NCBI GenBank assembly: GCA_944385195.1
Contig: CALWWH010000119.1
Coordinates: 1 to 13,692 of the forward strand
DNA: 13,692 nucleotides
From: an uncultured Oscillospiraceae bacterium
Lineage (GTDB): Bacteria > Bacillota > Clostridia > Oscillospirales > Oscillospiraceae
Direction of reading: 5' to 3'
In this document: in pieces, positions 6,939 through 13,692 of the stretch
Position numbering within the stretch: the first letter of the stretch is position 1
Layout of the letters: every line of letters begins with the position of its first letter
Made by a program: the position numbers and the translations under genes
The notes under the pieces: model-generated
Database searches by the model: none
Seen by the model: only the letters and a program-made list of their open reading frames with translations
What the model was told of the DNA's origin: nothing

Positions 6939-8075
6939 ATGATCTTTCAAGAAAAGTATGAATTGATCCGGAAGCTCGCCCGGGAGTTCGCTGAGAAGGA
7001 ACTCACCAACGACGTTCTGGACAAAGTCGAGGAGACCGGCGTTTTCCCGCAGGAGATCCTGGACAAGATGGCCAAGGCAGGTTTCTTTGGCATCAAGCTT
7101 CCCAAGGAGTACGGTGGACAAGGCGGGGACCATCTGGCTTACGTTATTGTTATGGAGGAGATTGCCCGTGTGAGCGCCGTTGCCAGCCTCTATGTTTCCT
7201 CTCCCAACTCACTGGCCGGCGGCCCGCTGCTGCTCAGCGGCACCCACGAGCAGCTGGAGAAGTATCTGCGCCCCTGCGTCACTGGTGAAAAGGTTCTCTG
7301 CTTTGCCCTGACAGAACCCGGCGCTGGTTCTGATGCCGGCAGCATGACAACGACCGCTGTCGAAGACGGTGATGACTACATTCTCAATGGTCGTAAGTGC
7401 TTTATTACCATGGCTCCGCTGTCTGATTATGCCATCATCTATGCCAAGACTGATAAGTCCAAGGGCAGCCGCGGCATTTCGGCGTTCATTGTTCATATGG
7501 ATTGGCCCGGCGTCTCCTGCGGCAAGGCGGAGGACAAGATGGGCCTGAAGGGCTGCGCCACCAGCGATATCATCCTTGAAAATGTCCGGGTTCCTAAGGA
7601 AAATATGCTGGGCGAGCTGAACAGGGGTTTCTCCAACGCCATGAAGACCCTAGACGTGGGCCGTATTGGCGTCGCCGCCCAGTCCATCGGTGTTGCACAG
7701 GGCTGTCTGGACGAGGCCATCAAGTATGCCAAAGAGCGCAAGCAGTTTGGTACGCCCATTGCTAAGTTCCAGAACACGCAGTTTACGCTGGCCGATATGG
7801 CCACCAAGCTGACGGCTGCCAAGGAGCTTGTCTACCAGGCGGCCATTGCGCGGGACATGGGAAAGCCCGATAGCAAGGTTGCGTCCATGGCAAAGTACTT
7901 TGCCTCTGAGGTTTGCAACGAGATCGCCGCAAAGGCCGTTCAGATCCACGGCGGCTACGGCTTTATTAAAGAATATAAGGTTGAGCGCATGTACCGGGAC
8001 TGCCGTGTTTTCACCATCTATGAGGGCACCAGTCAGATCCAGCAGATGGTCATCGCCAACGCACTGCTGAAGTAA
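6939..8075 (+). CDS. Acyl-CoA dehydrogenase / enoyl-CoA reductase, Bcd-CarC type
   Basis: FAD-containing, cytoplasmic enzyme that interconverts acyl-CoA and 2-enoyl-CoA (378 aa, standard for the short/medium-chain family). Seen: N-terminal helical domain, KLPKEYGGQGGD (53-64), FAD/substrate signature ALTEPGAGSD (123-132), beta-domain NGRKCFITMA (150-159), GRIGVAAQ (241-248), RKQFGTPIAKFQ (267-278), QIHGGYGF (335-342), and the C-terminal IYEGTSQIQ (360-368), in which Glu362 sits at the catalytic-base position of butyryl-CoA dehydrogenases. AGGAGG precedes the ATG. The etfB ribosome site overlaps the end of this gene, so it is translated with etfB and etfA. With a bifurcating-type ETF as partner, the likely direction in an anaerobe is reduction of a 2-enoyl-CoA with NADH while ferredoxin is reduced. 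Butyryl-CoA dehydrogenase is possible, but no crotonase, thiolase or hydroxybutyryl-CoA dehydrogenase is adjacent, while an acyl-CoA synthetase is. An aryl-acrylyl-CoA or other enoyl-CoA substrate is equally plausible. Confidence 0.92.
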   Translation: MIFQEKYELIRKLAREFAEKELTNDVLDKVEETGVFPQEILDKMAKAGFFGIKLPKEYGGQGGDHLAYVIVMEEIARVSAVASLYVSSPNSLAGGPLLLSGTHEQLEKYLRPCVTGEKVLCFALTEPGAGSDAGSMTTTAVEDGDDYILNGRKCFITMAPLSDYAIIYAKTDKSKGSRGISAFIVHMDWPGVSCGKAEDKMGLKGCATSDIILENVRVPKENMLGELNRGFSNAMKTLDVGRIGVAAQSIGVAQGCLDEAIKYAKERKQFGTPIAKFQNTQFTLADMATKLTAAKELVYQAAIARDMGKPDSKVASMAKYFASEVCNEIAAKAVQIHGGYGFIKEYKVERMYRDCRVFTIYEGTSQIQQMVIANALLK

Positions 8076-8090
8076 GGAGGGCATGATAGC

Positions 8091-8882
8091 ATGAAGATCA
8101 TTGTTTGCGCCAAGCAGGTGCCTGACACCAATGAAGTTAAGATCGATCCCGTTAAGGGCACTCTGATCCGTGACGGCGTGCCGTCTATTCTCAATCCTGA
8201 CGATGCCAATGCGCTTGAGGCAGCCCTGCAGATCAAAGACGCCAATCCCGATACCAAGGTCAGCATCATCTCCATGGGTCCGCCCCAGGCGCACTATATG
8301 CTCCGCGAGTGTCTTGCCATGGGCGCTGACGAGGCCTTCCTGATCAACGGCCGCGTCTTCAGTGGCGCTGATACCTGTGCCACTTCCACGACCATCGCCG
8401 GCGGCATTCAGGCCATCGGGGACTACGACATCATTTTTGCCGGCCGACAGGCCATTGACGGCGATACGGCTCAGGTGGGCCCTCAGATTGCGCAGCGCCT
8501 CGGCCTGCCGGTGGTCACCTATGTGCAGGGCATCCGTGAGATCAAGGACGGCAGCATTGTTGTGGAGCGTCAGATGGAGGACGGCTATGAGGTCATTGAA
8601 GTCCAGACCCCCTGTGTCCTGACCTGTGTCAAGGAACTCAACGAGCCGCGATACATGAGCATCAAAGGAATTTTAGAGGCCTACGACACTCCCATCAAGG
8701 AGTTCCTGACCCCCGAGGAGATCGGCCTGGTGGCAGATCAGTGCGGTTTGAAGGCAAGTCCTACGCAGGTTCTGCGCTCCTTTGCGCCCGCTCCCAAGGG
8801 CAAGGGCCGTATGTTGGAAGGCACTGTGGTCGAGATGGCTAAGGAACTGGTCAGCTCTCTACAGGAAAAGCACATTGTTTAA
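8091..8882 (+). CDS. etfB: Electron transfer flavoprotein beta subunit, bifurcating type
   Basis: A 263-residue EtfB which, with EtfA, passes electrons between NADH, ferredoxin and the acyl-CoA dehydrogenase encoded just upstream. Seen: N-terminal IIVCAKQVPDTNEVKIDP (3-20), LNPDDANALEAAL (34-46), the nucleotide-binding segment AGRQAIDGDTAQVGPQ (117-132) and the C-terminal FAPAPKGKGRMLEG (231-244). The GRQAIDGDTAQVGP form is what I recall from EtfB proteins of bifurcating complexes (for example CarD and the clostridial or Megasphaera EtfB), in which this subunit binds the bifurcating FAD. AAGGAGG at 8074-8080, overlapping the dehydrogenase stop, is 10 nt from the ATG at 8091. An earlier ATG at 8083 meets a stop after three codons. 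The gap to etfA is 18 bp. Bifurcation itself is inferred from family resemblance, not proven by the sequence. Confidence 0.93.
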   Translation: MKIIVCAKQVPDTNEVKIDPVKGTLIRDGVPSILNPDDANALEAALQIKDANPDTKVSIISMGPPQAHYMLRECLAMGADEAFLINGRVFSGADTCATSTTIAGGIQAIGDYDIIFAGRQAIDGDTAQVGPQIAQRLGLPVVTYVQGIREIKDGSIVVERQMEDGYEVIEVQTPCVLTCVKELNEPRYMSIKGILEAYDTPIKEFLTPEEIGLVADQCGLKASPTQVLRSFAPAPKGKGRMLEGTVVEMAKELVSSLQEKHIV

Positions 8883-8900
8883 TAGAAAGGACGAGCAGAA

Positions 8901-10079
8901 ATGGCAATTGTGATCAATAAAGAAGCCTGTAAGGGCTGCACAAAATGCGTGAAAGTCTGCCCCTTTGACGCTATTACCATGGTTGAAAAGAAGGCTGTGA
9001 TCGGCGCTGGCTGCACTTCCTGCGGTTCTTGCTTGGATGTGTGTCCCTTTGGCGCCATCAGCAAGATTGAGGACCGGGTCGGCGGCGTGGATATCAGCCT
9101 GTACCATGATGTGTGGGTGTTTGCTGAGCAGCGTGAAGGAAAGCTGATGAATGTCGCAATTGAGCTGCTGGGGGAGGGCCGAAAGCTGGCAAGCCAGATC
9201 GGCTGCCGCCTGTGCGCCATCGTCTGCGGCAGCGGCATCAGCGACCTGCCTGCGGAGCTCATTGCCTACGGCGCCGACGTCGTCTATGTGGCGGATGCGC
9301 CTGAGCTGGCAAACTACACCACCGACGCTTATACCAAGACCATCTACGAAGCCATCGATCAGTACAAGCCGGAGATCTGCCTGCTGGGAGCTACCCATAT
9401 CGGTCGTGACCTCGGCCCCTGCCTGGCGGTTCGCTGCAATACCGGTCTGACCGCTGACTGCACCTCCCTCGAAATCGACCCCCATACCAAGGGTATTTTG
9501 CAGACTCGTCCTGCCTTCGGCGGAAACCTGATGGCTACCATCGGCTGCCCGAATCATCGCCCCCAGATGTCCACTGTCCGTCCTGGTGTGATGGAGAAGG
9601 CCCTCCGCGACGAGAGTCGTACCGGCGAAGTCATCGCACTCAAGCCCAGCTTTGCTGAGGGTGACATCCGCCAGAAGGTTCTCGAGATCGTTAAGAACGT
9701 GACCGAGACGGTCAGCCTGAACGATGCCGACGTCATCGTTGCCGGCGGCGCTGGCTTGGGTGCTGCCGAGGGATTTGAACTGCTCAAAAAACTCGCCAGC
9801 CGCCTGGGCGGCACCATTGCCGCCAGCCGTGCGGCGGTCGATTCGGGCTGGATTGACCATGCTTACCAGGTTGGTCAGACCGGCACCACTGTCAAGCCAA
9901 AACTGTACATCGCTTGCGGTATCTCCGGTGCAATCCAGCATCTGGCTGGCATGCAGCGCTCTGGCCTAATCGTGGCCATTAACAAGAACGAGGACGCCCC
10001 CATCTTTGAAGTTGCTGATTATGGCATTGTCGGTGATCTGTATCAGGTCATCCCAGCAATGTTGGAGGCTCTGGGTTAA
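8901..10079 (+). CDS. etfA: Electron transfer flavoprotein alpha subunit with N-terminal 2[4Fe-4S] ferredoxin domain
   Basis: A 392-residue EtfA, longer than a plain EtfA (about 310-340) because residues 1-60 are a bacterial ferredoxin module. Its ligands are Cys10, 13, 16, 20 (CKGCTKCVKVCP) and Cys38, 41, 44, 48 (CTSCGSCLDVCP). The ETF domain follows: an alpha/beta N-terminal part (70-260) with LLGATHIGRDLGP (161-173), then the FAD-binding C-terminal part with AGGAGLGAAEGFELL (281-295), GQTGTTVKPKLYIACGISG (325-343) and AIQHLAGM (344-351). This architecture is known from CarE of the Acetobacterium woodii caffeyl-CoA reductase and LctC of its lactate dehydrogenase complex. There the extra clusters are thought to relay electrons to ferredoxin. 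AAAGGA lies about 9 nt before the ATG. Last gene of the operon, followed by a terminator. Confidence 0.95.
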   Translation: MAIVINKEACKGCTKCVKVCPFDAITMVEKKAVIGAGCTSCGSCLDVCPFGAISKIEDRVGGVDISLYHDVWVFAEQREGKLMNVAIELLGEGRKLASQIGCRLCAIVCGSGISDLPAELIAYGADVVYVADAPELANYTTDAYTKTIYEAIDQYKPEICLLGATHIGRDLGPCLAVRCNTGLTADCTSLEIDPHTKGILQTRPAFGGNLMATIGCPNHRPQMSTVRPGVMEKALRDESRTGEVIALKPSFAEGDIRQKVLEIVKNVTETVSLNDADVIVAGGAGLGAAEGFELLKKLASRLGGTIAASRAAVDSGWIDHAYQVGQTGTTVKPKLYIACGISGAIQHLAGMQRSGLIVAINKNEDAPIFEVADYGIVGDLYQVIPAMLEALG

Positions 10080-10093
10080 TTTGGGATTGTACC

Positions 10094-10132
10094 GCAGGGC
10101 CGAATGCATACGCATTCGGCCCTGCTTTGATT
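10094..10132 (+). terminator. Intrinsic terminator after etfA
   Basis: A perfect 14-bp GC-rich stem (10094-10107 with 10112-10125, loop ATAC) followed by TTTGATT. The T-run is short, so some read-through into the synthetase gene is possible. It starts 15 bp after the etfA stop. Confidence 0.75.
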
Positions 10133-10137
10133 GACTA

Positions 10138-10166
10138 TTGCACATTTGATCAAAATAGTGTAAAAT
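10138..10166 (+). promoter_or_regulatory. Acyl-CoA synthetase promoter with palindrome in the spacer
   Basis: TTGCAC (10138-10143), 17-bp spacer, TAAAAT (10161-10166). The spacer contains the perfect 10-bp palindrome TTTGATCAAA (10145-10154), where a bound repressor would block polymerase. A second, offset inverted repeat ACTATT/AATAGT (10134-10139 and 10154-10159) overlaps it. The ATG at 10199 has AGAGGAAG at 10183-10190. Confidence 0.6.
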
Positions 10167-10198
10167 ATTTTAAAGCAATGTAAGAGGAAGTGTAAGCA

Positions 10199-11758
10199 AT
10201 GGAACTGGTTCAACGCACCATTGGTCAGATGCTGCGCAAAGCAGCGGAACAGTGGCCGGACCGGCCTGCACTGCAAAACGCGCAGAGAGTACTGACATGG
10301 AAGGAATGTGTGGAAGAGGTTGAACTGCGTGCAGCGGAATTGCTTTCTAAAAACATAAAAAAAGGGACCCATGTGGGCCTTCTAGTGCCCAATAGTATGG
10401 AAGCTTTCGTGATGATGCTGGCCTGCTGGGATATTGGCGCAGTTACAGTCCTGCTGAATACTTCTCTGACCGCTGAGGAGCTGAGCCTGCTGCTCGAGCT
10501 CTCGGAGGTAAGTGTATTGGTTTCTGGCGGGCAGTATAAGCAGATCGTCTTAATGCAGACCGTTGAAGATGTGCTTGCGCAGTATCAAAGGCTGCCGGTG
10601 ATCGATTTGTATGCGCCGCCCCAAGCCGGAGTGGATCACGGCCTGCTGGAGCATGCACAGGCTTTGGTTGGGCCGGAGGATATGGCTGCGATTTTATTTA
10701 CCTCCGGCACGACTTCACTGCCCAAGGCAGTCCCCAGCACCCATTTCATGCGCGTCAACAGCGCCCGTATTCAGGCAAGGGATCTGGCTGCCACAGAAGA
10801 GGACAAGTTCTGCGTGACAATTCCGTTGTTCCATTGCTTTGGCCTGACAACCAGCGTGTTGTCCGCGGTTGCAGTTGGCGGGTGTATCTGCTTTCCGAAG
10901 AGCAACCGCACCGCAGAGCTTATGCACACCATTTCCACGATGCGCTGCACGGTGCTCAACTGCGTCCCAACGCTGTTTTTTGCGATGATGGCCCGTGAGG
11001 ATTTTGATACGTATGACATCAGCAGTCTCCGTATCGGCTACATTGGCGGCTCCTTTTATACGCCCGAGCAGTTTGCGCGCATTGAAAATAAGTTTGGTTT
11101 GCTGCTATTATCGTCTTTGGGCCAGACGGAGGCTACGGCTGGGCTGTCTGTCAGTTATCTGACGGATTCGCTGGAGGTCCGCAGCACAACAGTGGGCCAT
11201 TTTATGGAACATCTGGAGGGCTGTATCATGGACCCTGATGGGAATCGGGTTCCGACGGGCACCCAAGGAGAGATCTGCATCCGCGGATTCTGCGTCATGG
11301 AGGGATATTACCGCTCACCGGCACAGACTGCCGCGGCGATCGATGCGGCTGGCTGGCTGCATACCGGCGACATGGGTTATCTGGACGAAGAAGACAATAT
11401 CCATTTAACCGGGAGGTTGAAGGATCTGGTCATTCGTGGCGGCGAGAACATTGCCCCGGCAGAGATTGAGAACTGTTTCATTGAACTGTGTCCGGACATT
11501 GCACAGATCAAGGTTGTTGGCGTCCCTGACGCGCATTATGGGGAGGAGCTGTGTGCTTGTATTGAAATGAAACAGGACGCACATGTTGCAGAAGAAGCCC
11601 TTCGCAGCCGTGCGGCTGAATACCTGGCCTACTATAAGATTCCAAAATATTTTTTGTTTGTAGAACATATCCCCACGACACCCAGTGGTAAGATCCGCGG
11701 ACCCGAAGTGAAGGAACTGTGCATCCAAAAGCTGCGCGAGGAAGGAAAACTGGCTTAA
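10199..11758 (+). CDS. AMP-forming acyl-CoA synthetase (acyl-adenylating family)
   Basis: A 519-residue ANL-superfamily ligase that activates a carboxylic acid with ATP to an acyl-adenylate and then makes the CoA thioester. Motifs in order: phosphate-binding loop LFTSGTTSLPKA (166-177), aromatic-region IPLFHCFG (208-215), YIGGSF (281-286), LGQTEAT (307-313), the ATP-contacting HTGDMGYLD (388-396), the hinge RLKDLVIRGGENIAPAEIE (406-424) and the C-terminal catalytic lysine Lys498 in TTPSGKIRG (493-501). The length fits medium-chain, aryl or coumarate-type ligases better than acetyl-CoA synthetase (about 650). It lies 119 bp after etfA with its own promoter. The A. woodii caffeate pathway likewise has a CoA-synthetase (CarB) beside the reductase genes, so this enzyme may prime the same acid for the dehydrogenase-ETF complex. 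The substrate is unknown; long-chain fatty acid use is an alternative. Confidence 0.88.
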   Translation: MELVQRTIGQMLRKAAEQWPDRPALQNAQRVLTWKECVEEVELRAAELLSKNIKKGTHVGLLVPNSMEAFVMMLACWDIGAVTVLLNTSLTAEELSLLLELSEVSVLVSGGQYKQIVLMQTVEDVLAQYQRLPVIDLYAPPQAGVDHGLLEHAQALVGPEDMAAILFTSGTTSLPKAVPSTHFMRVNSARIQARDLAATEEDKFCVTIPLFHCFGLTTSVLSAVAVGGCICFPKSNRTAELMHTISTMRCTVLNCVPTLFFAMMAREDFDTYDISSLRIGYIGGSFYTPEQFARIENKFGLLLLSSLGQTEATAGLSVSYLTDSLEVRSTTVGHFMEHLEGCIMDPDGNRVPTGTQGEICIRGFCVMEGYYRSPAQTAAAIDAAGWLHTGDMGYLDEEDNIHLTGRLKDLVIRGGENIAPAEIENCFIELCPDIAQIKVVGVPDAHYGEELCACIEMKQDAHVAEEALRSRAAEYLAYYKIPKYFLFVEHIPTTPSGKIRGPEVKELCIQKLREEGKLA

Positions 11759-11868
11759 GAGCTGAGAAGGCAGGGGCAGGAAAAATGCGTAAGGCATTGC
11801 GGCATTTGATTGCCTCCGGCCAGCAAACTCCAAAGCCAGGGGCTGCAATAAAACAATGAATTTTATGA

Positions 11869-11875
11869 CGAGGTG
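11869..11875 (+). promoter_or_regulatory. Ribosome binding site deciding the aldo/keto reductase start
   Basis: CGAGGTG ends 6 nt before ATG 11882. A GTG three codons upstream (11873) is in frame but lies inside this site and has no ribosome site of its own, so the ATG is preferred. The 123-bp gap from the synthetase shows small hairpin-forming repeats (AATGC/GCATT, 11784-11798) but no clear terminator or promoter. Confidence 0.55.
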
Positions 11876-11881
11876 AACAGG

Positions 11882-12913
11882 ATGAGAAAGCTGATTTTAG
11901 GTAAAACAGGCATCGAAACTCCCCAGAATGCCTTTGGCGCACTGCCGGTGCAGCGTGTAGATGTAGAGGGTGCAGTGAAGCTGATCCGTCGCGCCTATGA
12001 GGGGGGGATGACCTTCTTCGACACCGCACGCGGCTATTCTGACAGTGAGCTCAAGCTCGGCCTGGCCTTTGAGGGCGTGCGCGAGAATGTTTTCATTGCC
12101 ACTAAGACCATGGCGACCACGCCGGAGGCCTTCTGGCGCGACCTGGAGACGTCATTGACCAATTTGAAGACCGATTACATCGACCTGTACCAGTTTCACT
12201 GGCCGAAACAGTGCTACCGTCCTGGGGATGGCAGCGGTATGTATGAGTGCATGCTGCAGGCCAAGGCGCAGGGGAAGATCCGTCATATCGGCCTGACCAA
12301 CCATATTTTGAGCGTAGCCCACGAGGCCATCGACTACGGTCTATATGAGACGCTGCAATTTCCGTTCAGCTACCTCGCCTCCGAGAAAGAGCTGGAACTG
12401 GTTGGTAAGTGTAAGGAGGCTCACATGGGCTTTATTGCCATGAAGGGTCTGGCCGGCGGGCTGATTACCAACTCTGCTGCGGCCTGCGCCTACATCTCTC
12501 AGTTTGACAATGTGCTGCCCATCTGGGGCATCCAGCGCGAACACGAGCTGGATGAGTGGCTGAGCTACATGGATAACACGCCCACGATGACCCCTGAGAT
12601 GGAAGCTTTCATTGCTCGGGAAAAACAGGAGCTTTCCGGGGATTTTTGCCGCGGATGTGGATATTGCATGCCGTGCCCTCAGGGCATCGTCATCAACCAA
12701 TGTGCGCGAATGTCTCTGATGCTGCGGCGGGCGCCCTCTGCCAACAGTCTCAATGAGGCGACGCAGGCCAACATGGAGCGGATCGAAACCTGTTTGGATT
12801 GCGGTCAGTGCAAAGCCAAGTGTCCCTATGGATTGGATACCCCCGCATTGCTGCGGAAGAATCTCGAGGACTACCGCCGCGTTTTGGCTGGTGAAGTTAG
12901 CGTAAATGAATAG
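11882..12913 (+). CDS. Aldo/keto reductase with C-terminal [4Fe-4S] ferredoxin-like domain
   Basis: A 343-residue cytoplasmic oxidoreductase. The N-terminal TIM-barrel carries the aldo/keto reductase tetrad: Asp47 and Tyr52 in FFDTARGYSDSE (45-56), Lys75 in IATKTM (72-77) and His106 in LYQFHWPK (102-109). HIGLTNH (135-141) lies on the barrel, and MKGLAGGLI (187-195) and WGIQRE (215-220) are near the NAD(P)H site. The C-terminal 90 residues form a ferredoxin-like domain with CRGCGYCMPCP (256-266) and CLDCGQCKAKCP (304-315), a pattern typical of the anaerobe-specific Fe-S aldo/keto reductases; the first motif has CX2CX2CX2C spacing, one residue short of the ferredoxin rule. It follows the synthetase on the same strand and could be co-transcribed. 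The carbonyl substrate and the electron route through the Fe-S domain cannot be told from the sequence. Confidence 0.9.
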   Translation: MRKLILGKTGIETPQNAFGALPVQRVDVEGAVKLIRRAYEGGMTFFDTARGYSDSELKLGLAFEGVRENVFIATKTMATTPEAFWRDLETSLTNLKTDYIDLYQFHWPKQCYRPGDGSGMYECMLQAKAQGKIRHIGLTNHILSVAHEAIDYGLYETLQFPFSYLASEKELELVGKCKEAHMGFIAMKGLAGGLITNSAAACAYISQFDNVLPIWGIQREHELDEWLSYMDNTPTMTPEMEAFIAREKQELSGDFCRGCGYCMPCPQGIVINQCARMSLMLRRAPSANSLNEATQANMERIETCLDCGQCKAKCPYGLDTPALLRKNLEDYRRVLAGEVSVNE

Positions 12914-12929
12914 GCTCAACAATAAGCTC

Positions 12930-12966
12930 AACCCGCCCATACTTTGGATGTATGGGCGGGTTTTGA
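12930..12966 (+). terminator. Terminator between convergent genes
   Basis: A perfect 13-bp stem (12930-12942 with 12950-12962, loop of 7) with CCCGCCC/GGGCGGG core, followed by TTTTG. It lies between the stop codons of the aldo/keto reductase and the convergent regulator gene. The minus-strand side has only a weak T-run, so it mainly serves the plus-strand gene, with partial use from the other side. Confidence 0.8.
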
Positions 12967-12968
12967 AT

Positions 12969-13692
12969 TCAAAGATCCCGAAAGGCTAGGGTCAGTAGCA
13001 AACGTGCCCGTTCGTAGCCGCTGCTCAAATCCAGGCCAAAGAGCTCACGGATGCGCCCGATTCGGTAAAAAAGCGTATTTTTGTGGATAAAAAGCGTCTT
13101 CGCAGCCTTTGCCGGCTGTTCTACGTACTGCAAATATGCACGAAGCGTCGGCAGCAGCTCGGAGTGGTGCTCCCGATCGTAGGCGGCGATCCGTTCGACA
13201 ACTGGATGGCAGAAGGGCGTTAGCATGCTATGGGTTTGGAGAACCTGGCCTAAATGCTGGAACAAATAGTCTGTATAAAGATAAAGACGACTCTCCGGTT
13301 GCAAGCGTGTGCCGATCTCAAATGCCCGCAGAGCCTGAAGATAGGCAAAGCGAATGTCAAGCAGCCTTGCAAAGGTATCGCTCAAAGCACCGCAGAGCTG
13401 GTTGACCTGCAGGTATTCCCGCAGCGGTTGCCAAGCGTCAGGCTTATGCGGCAGAAAGAAGACCAGGCGGTTATCATACAAGACCCAACGGCTGTAGGGG
13501 AGAATGTGCTGTAAGGTTTCGCTGACAATGCGTGCCTTCCGGTCAAAGACAGCATCTCTCTGGTCATAAATGACCAAAACATACTGGTTATCACTGCTTG
13601 CCCAGCCGAGAGCATTGGCTCGCCGAAGTGCAGATTCTTGGTCAGCAACAAGTCTCTCTAACAGGACCTTCATCAGCAGGCTGTGCATATGA
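12969..13692 (-). CDS. PucR/CdaR-type transcriptional regulator, C-terminal part (N-terminus off the right edge)
   Basis: The frame is open to the window edge. The ATG at 13688 is probably internal, because family members carry a further N-terminal sensory region. Visible: a GGDEF-like CdaR middle domain, beginning about LLERLVADQESALRRANALG and including YVLVIYD and WVLYDNRLVFFLP, and at the C-terminus the PucR helix-turn-helix (HTH_30) with LLPTLRAYLQY, AAKTLFIHKNTLFYRIGRIR and ELFGLDLSSGYERARLLL. Regulators of this type (CdaR for sugar acids, PucR for purines) usually activate neighbouring catabolic genes in response to a metabolite. Here it is convergent with the aldo/keto reductase and is a candidate regulator of the acyl-CoA cluster, though it could equally serve genes to the right. 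The domain call is strong; the target is a guess. Confidence 0.85.
   Translation of the reverse strand, partial: HMHSLLMKVLLERLVADQESALRRANALGWASSDNQYVLVIYDQRDAVFDRKARIVSETLQHILPYSRWVLYDNRLVFFLPHKPDAWQPLREYLQVNQLCGALSDTFARLLDIRFAYLQALRAFEIGTRLQPESRLYLYTDYLFQHLGQVLQTHSMLTPFCHPVVERIAAYDREHHSELLPTLRAYLQYVEQPAKAAKTLFIHKNTLFYRIGRIRELFGLDLSSGYERARLLLTLAFRDL

Noticed and set aside
6939..8075. Confident assignment as butyryl-CoA dehydrogenase (bcd)
   Set aside because: The family match is good, but none of the other butyrate-pathway genes is adjacent and the ETF partner has the ferredoxin-fused architecture, so a substrate-specific name is not justified.
8859..9941. 360-codon open frame opposite etfA
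   Set aside because: Shadow of the etfA coding sequence; no motif, and it overlaps the etfB end as well.
11873..11881. GTG start for the aldo/keto reductase
   Set aside because: It sits inside the purine-rich site that serves ATG 11882 and has no ribosome site of its own.
12914..12931. Direct repeat GCTCAAC x2 after the aldo/keto reductase
   Set aside because: Only two 7-bp copies 5 bp apart, next to a terminator; compatible with chance.

Overview
The window reads as a chromosomal piece of an endospore-forming, anaerobic Clostridia-type Bacillota of mid-GC content, probably Oscillospiraceae-like. The reasons are purine-rich Shine-Dalgarno sites before nearly every gene, consensus sigma-A promoters, a sporulation gene of the BofA family, a clostridial-style divergent type IIA topoisomerase pair, and an electron-bifurcating EtfBA with a ferredoxin domain fused to EtfA. 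Taxonomy is inference; no rRNA or marker search was possible. No mobile element, tRNA, rRNA or CRISPR array was seen.

Left block (1-3902, minus strand): a type IIA topoisomerase operon, parE-like (1831-3810) then parC-like (1803 running off the left edge), 27 bp apart, driven by a near-consensus promoter (TTGACT, 17 bp, TATACT) at 3902-3874. Both proteins keep the catalytic residues but differ from textbook GyrB/ParE and GyrA/ParC in several motif positions.

Middle block (3903-6770): a 398-bp interval between parE and bofA holds a strong intrinsic terminator pointing left with no gene feeding it, plus a series of stems upstream of it. This is either an unannotated structured RNA or a leader or insulator in front of parE. 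Then come a small membrane protein of the BofA family (4209-4466, plus strand), a good promoter (TTGCAT, 17 bp, TATAAT), and a stand-alone EF-G-like translational GTPase (4650-6728) of the variant class with GHGGDGKT and DNPGY motifs, closed by a 15-bp perfect terminator stem.

Right block (6811-13692): acyl-CoA dehydrogenase, EtfB and ferredoxin-fused EtfA (6939-10079) form a tight operon ended by a terminator. A separately promoted AMP-forming acyl-CoA synthetase (10199-11758) and an aldo/keto reductase with a C-terminal Fe-S domain (11882-12913) follow on the same strand. A convergent, truncated PucR/CdaR-type regulator (12969 to the right edge, minus strand) ends the window. Together these suggest activation of a carboxylic acid to its CoA ester and reduction of a 2-enoyl-CoA with flavin-based electron bifurcation to ferredoxin. 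This resembles the caffeyl-CoA reductase (CarCDE) plus CoA-synthetase (CarB) arrangement of Acetobacterium woodii. The substrate cannot be read from the sequence. Two short palindromes sit in the promoter regions of the dehydrogenase operon and the synthetase and could be operators.
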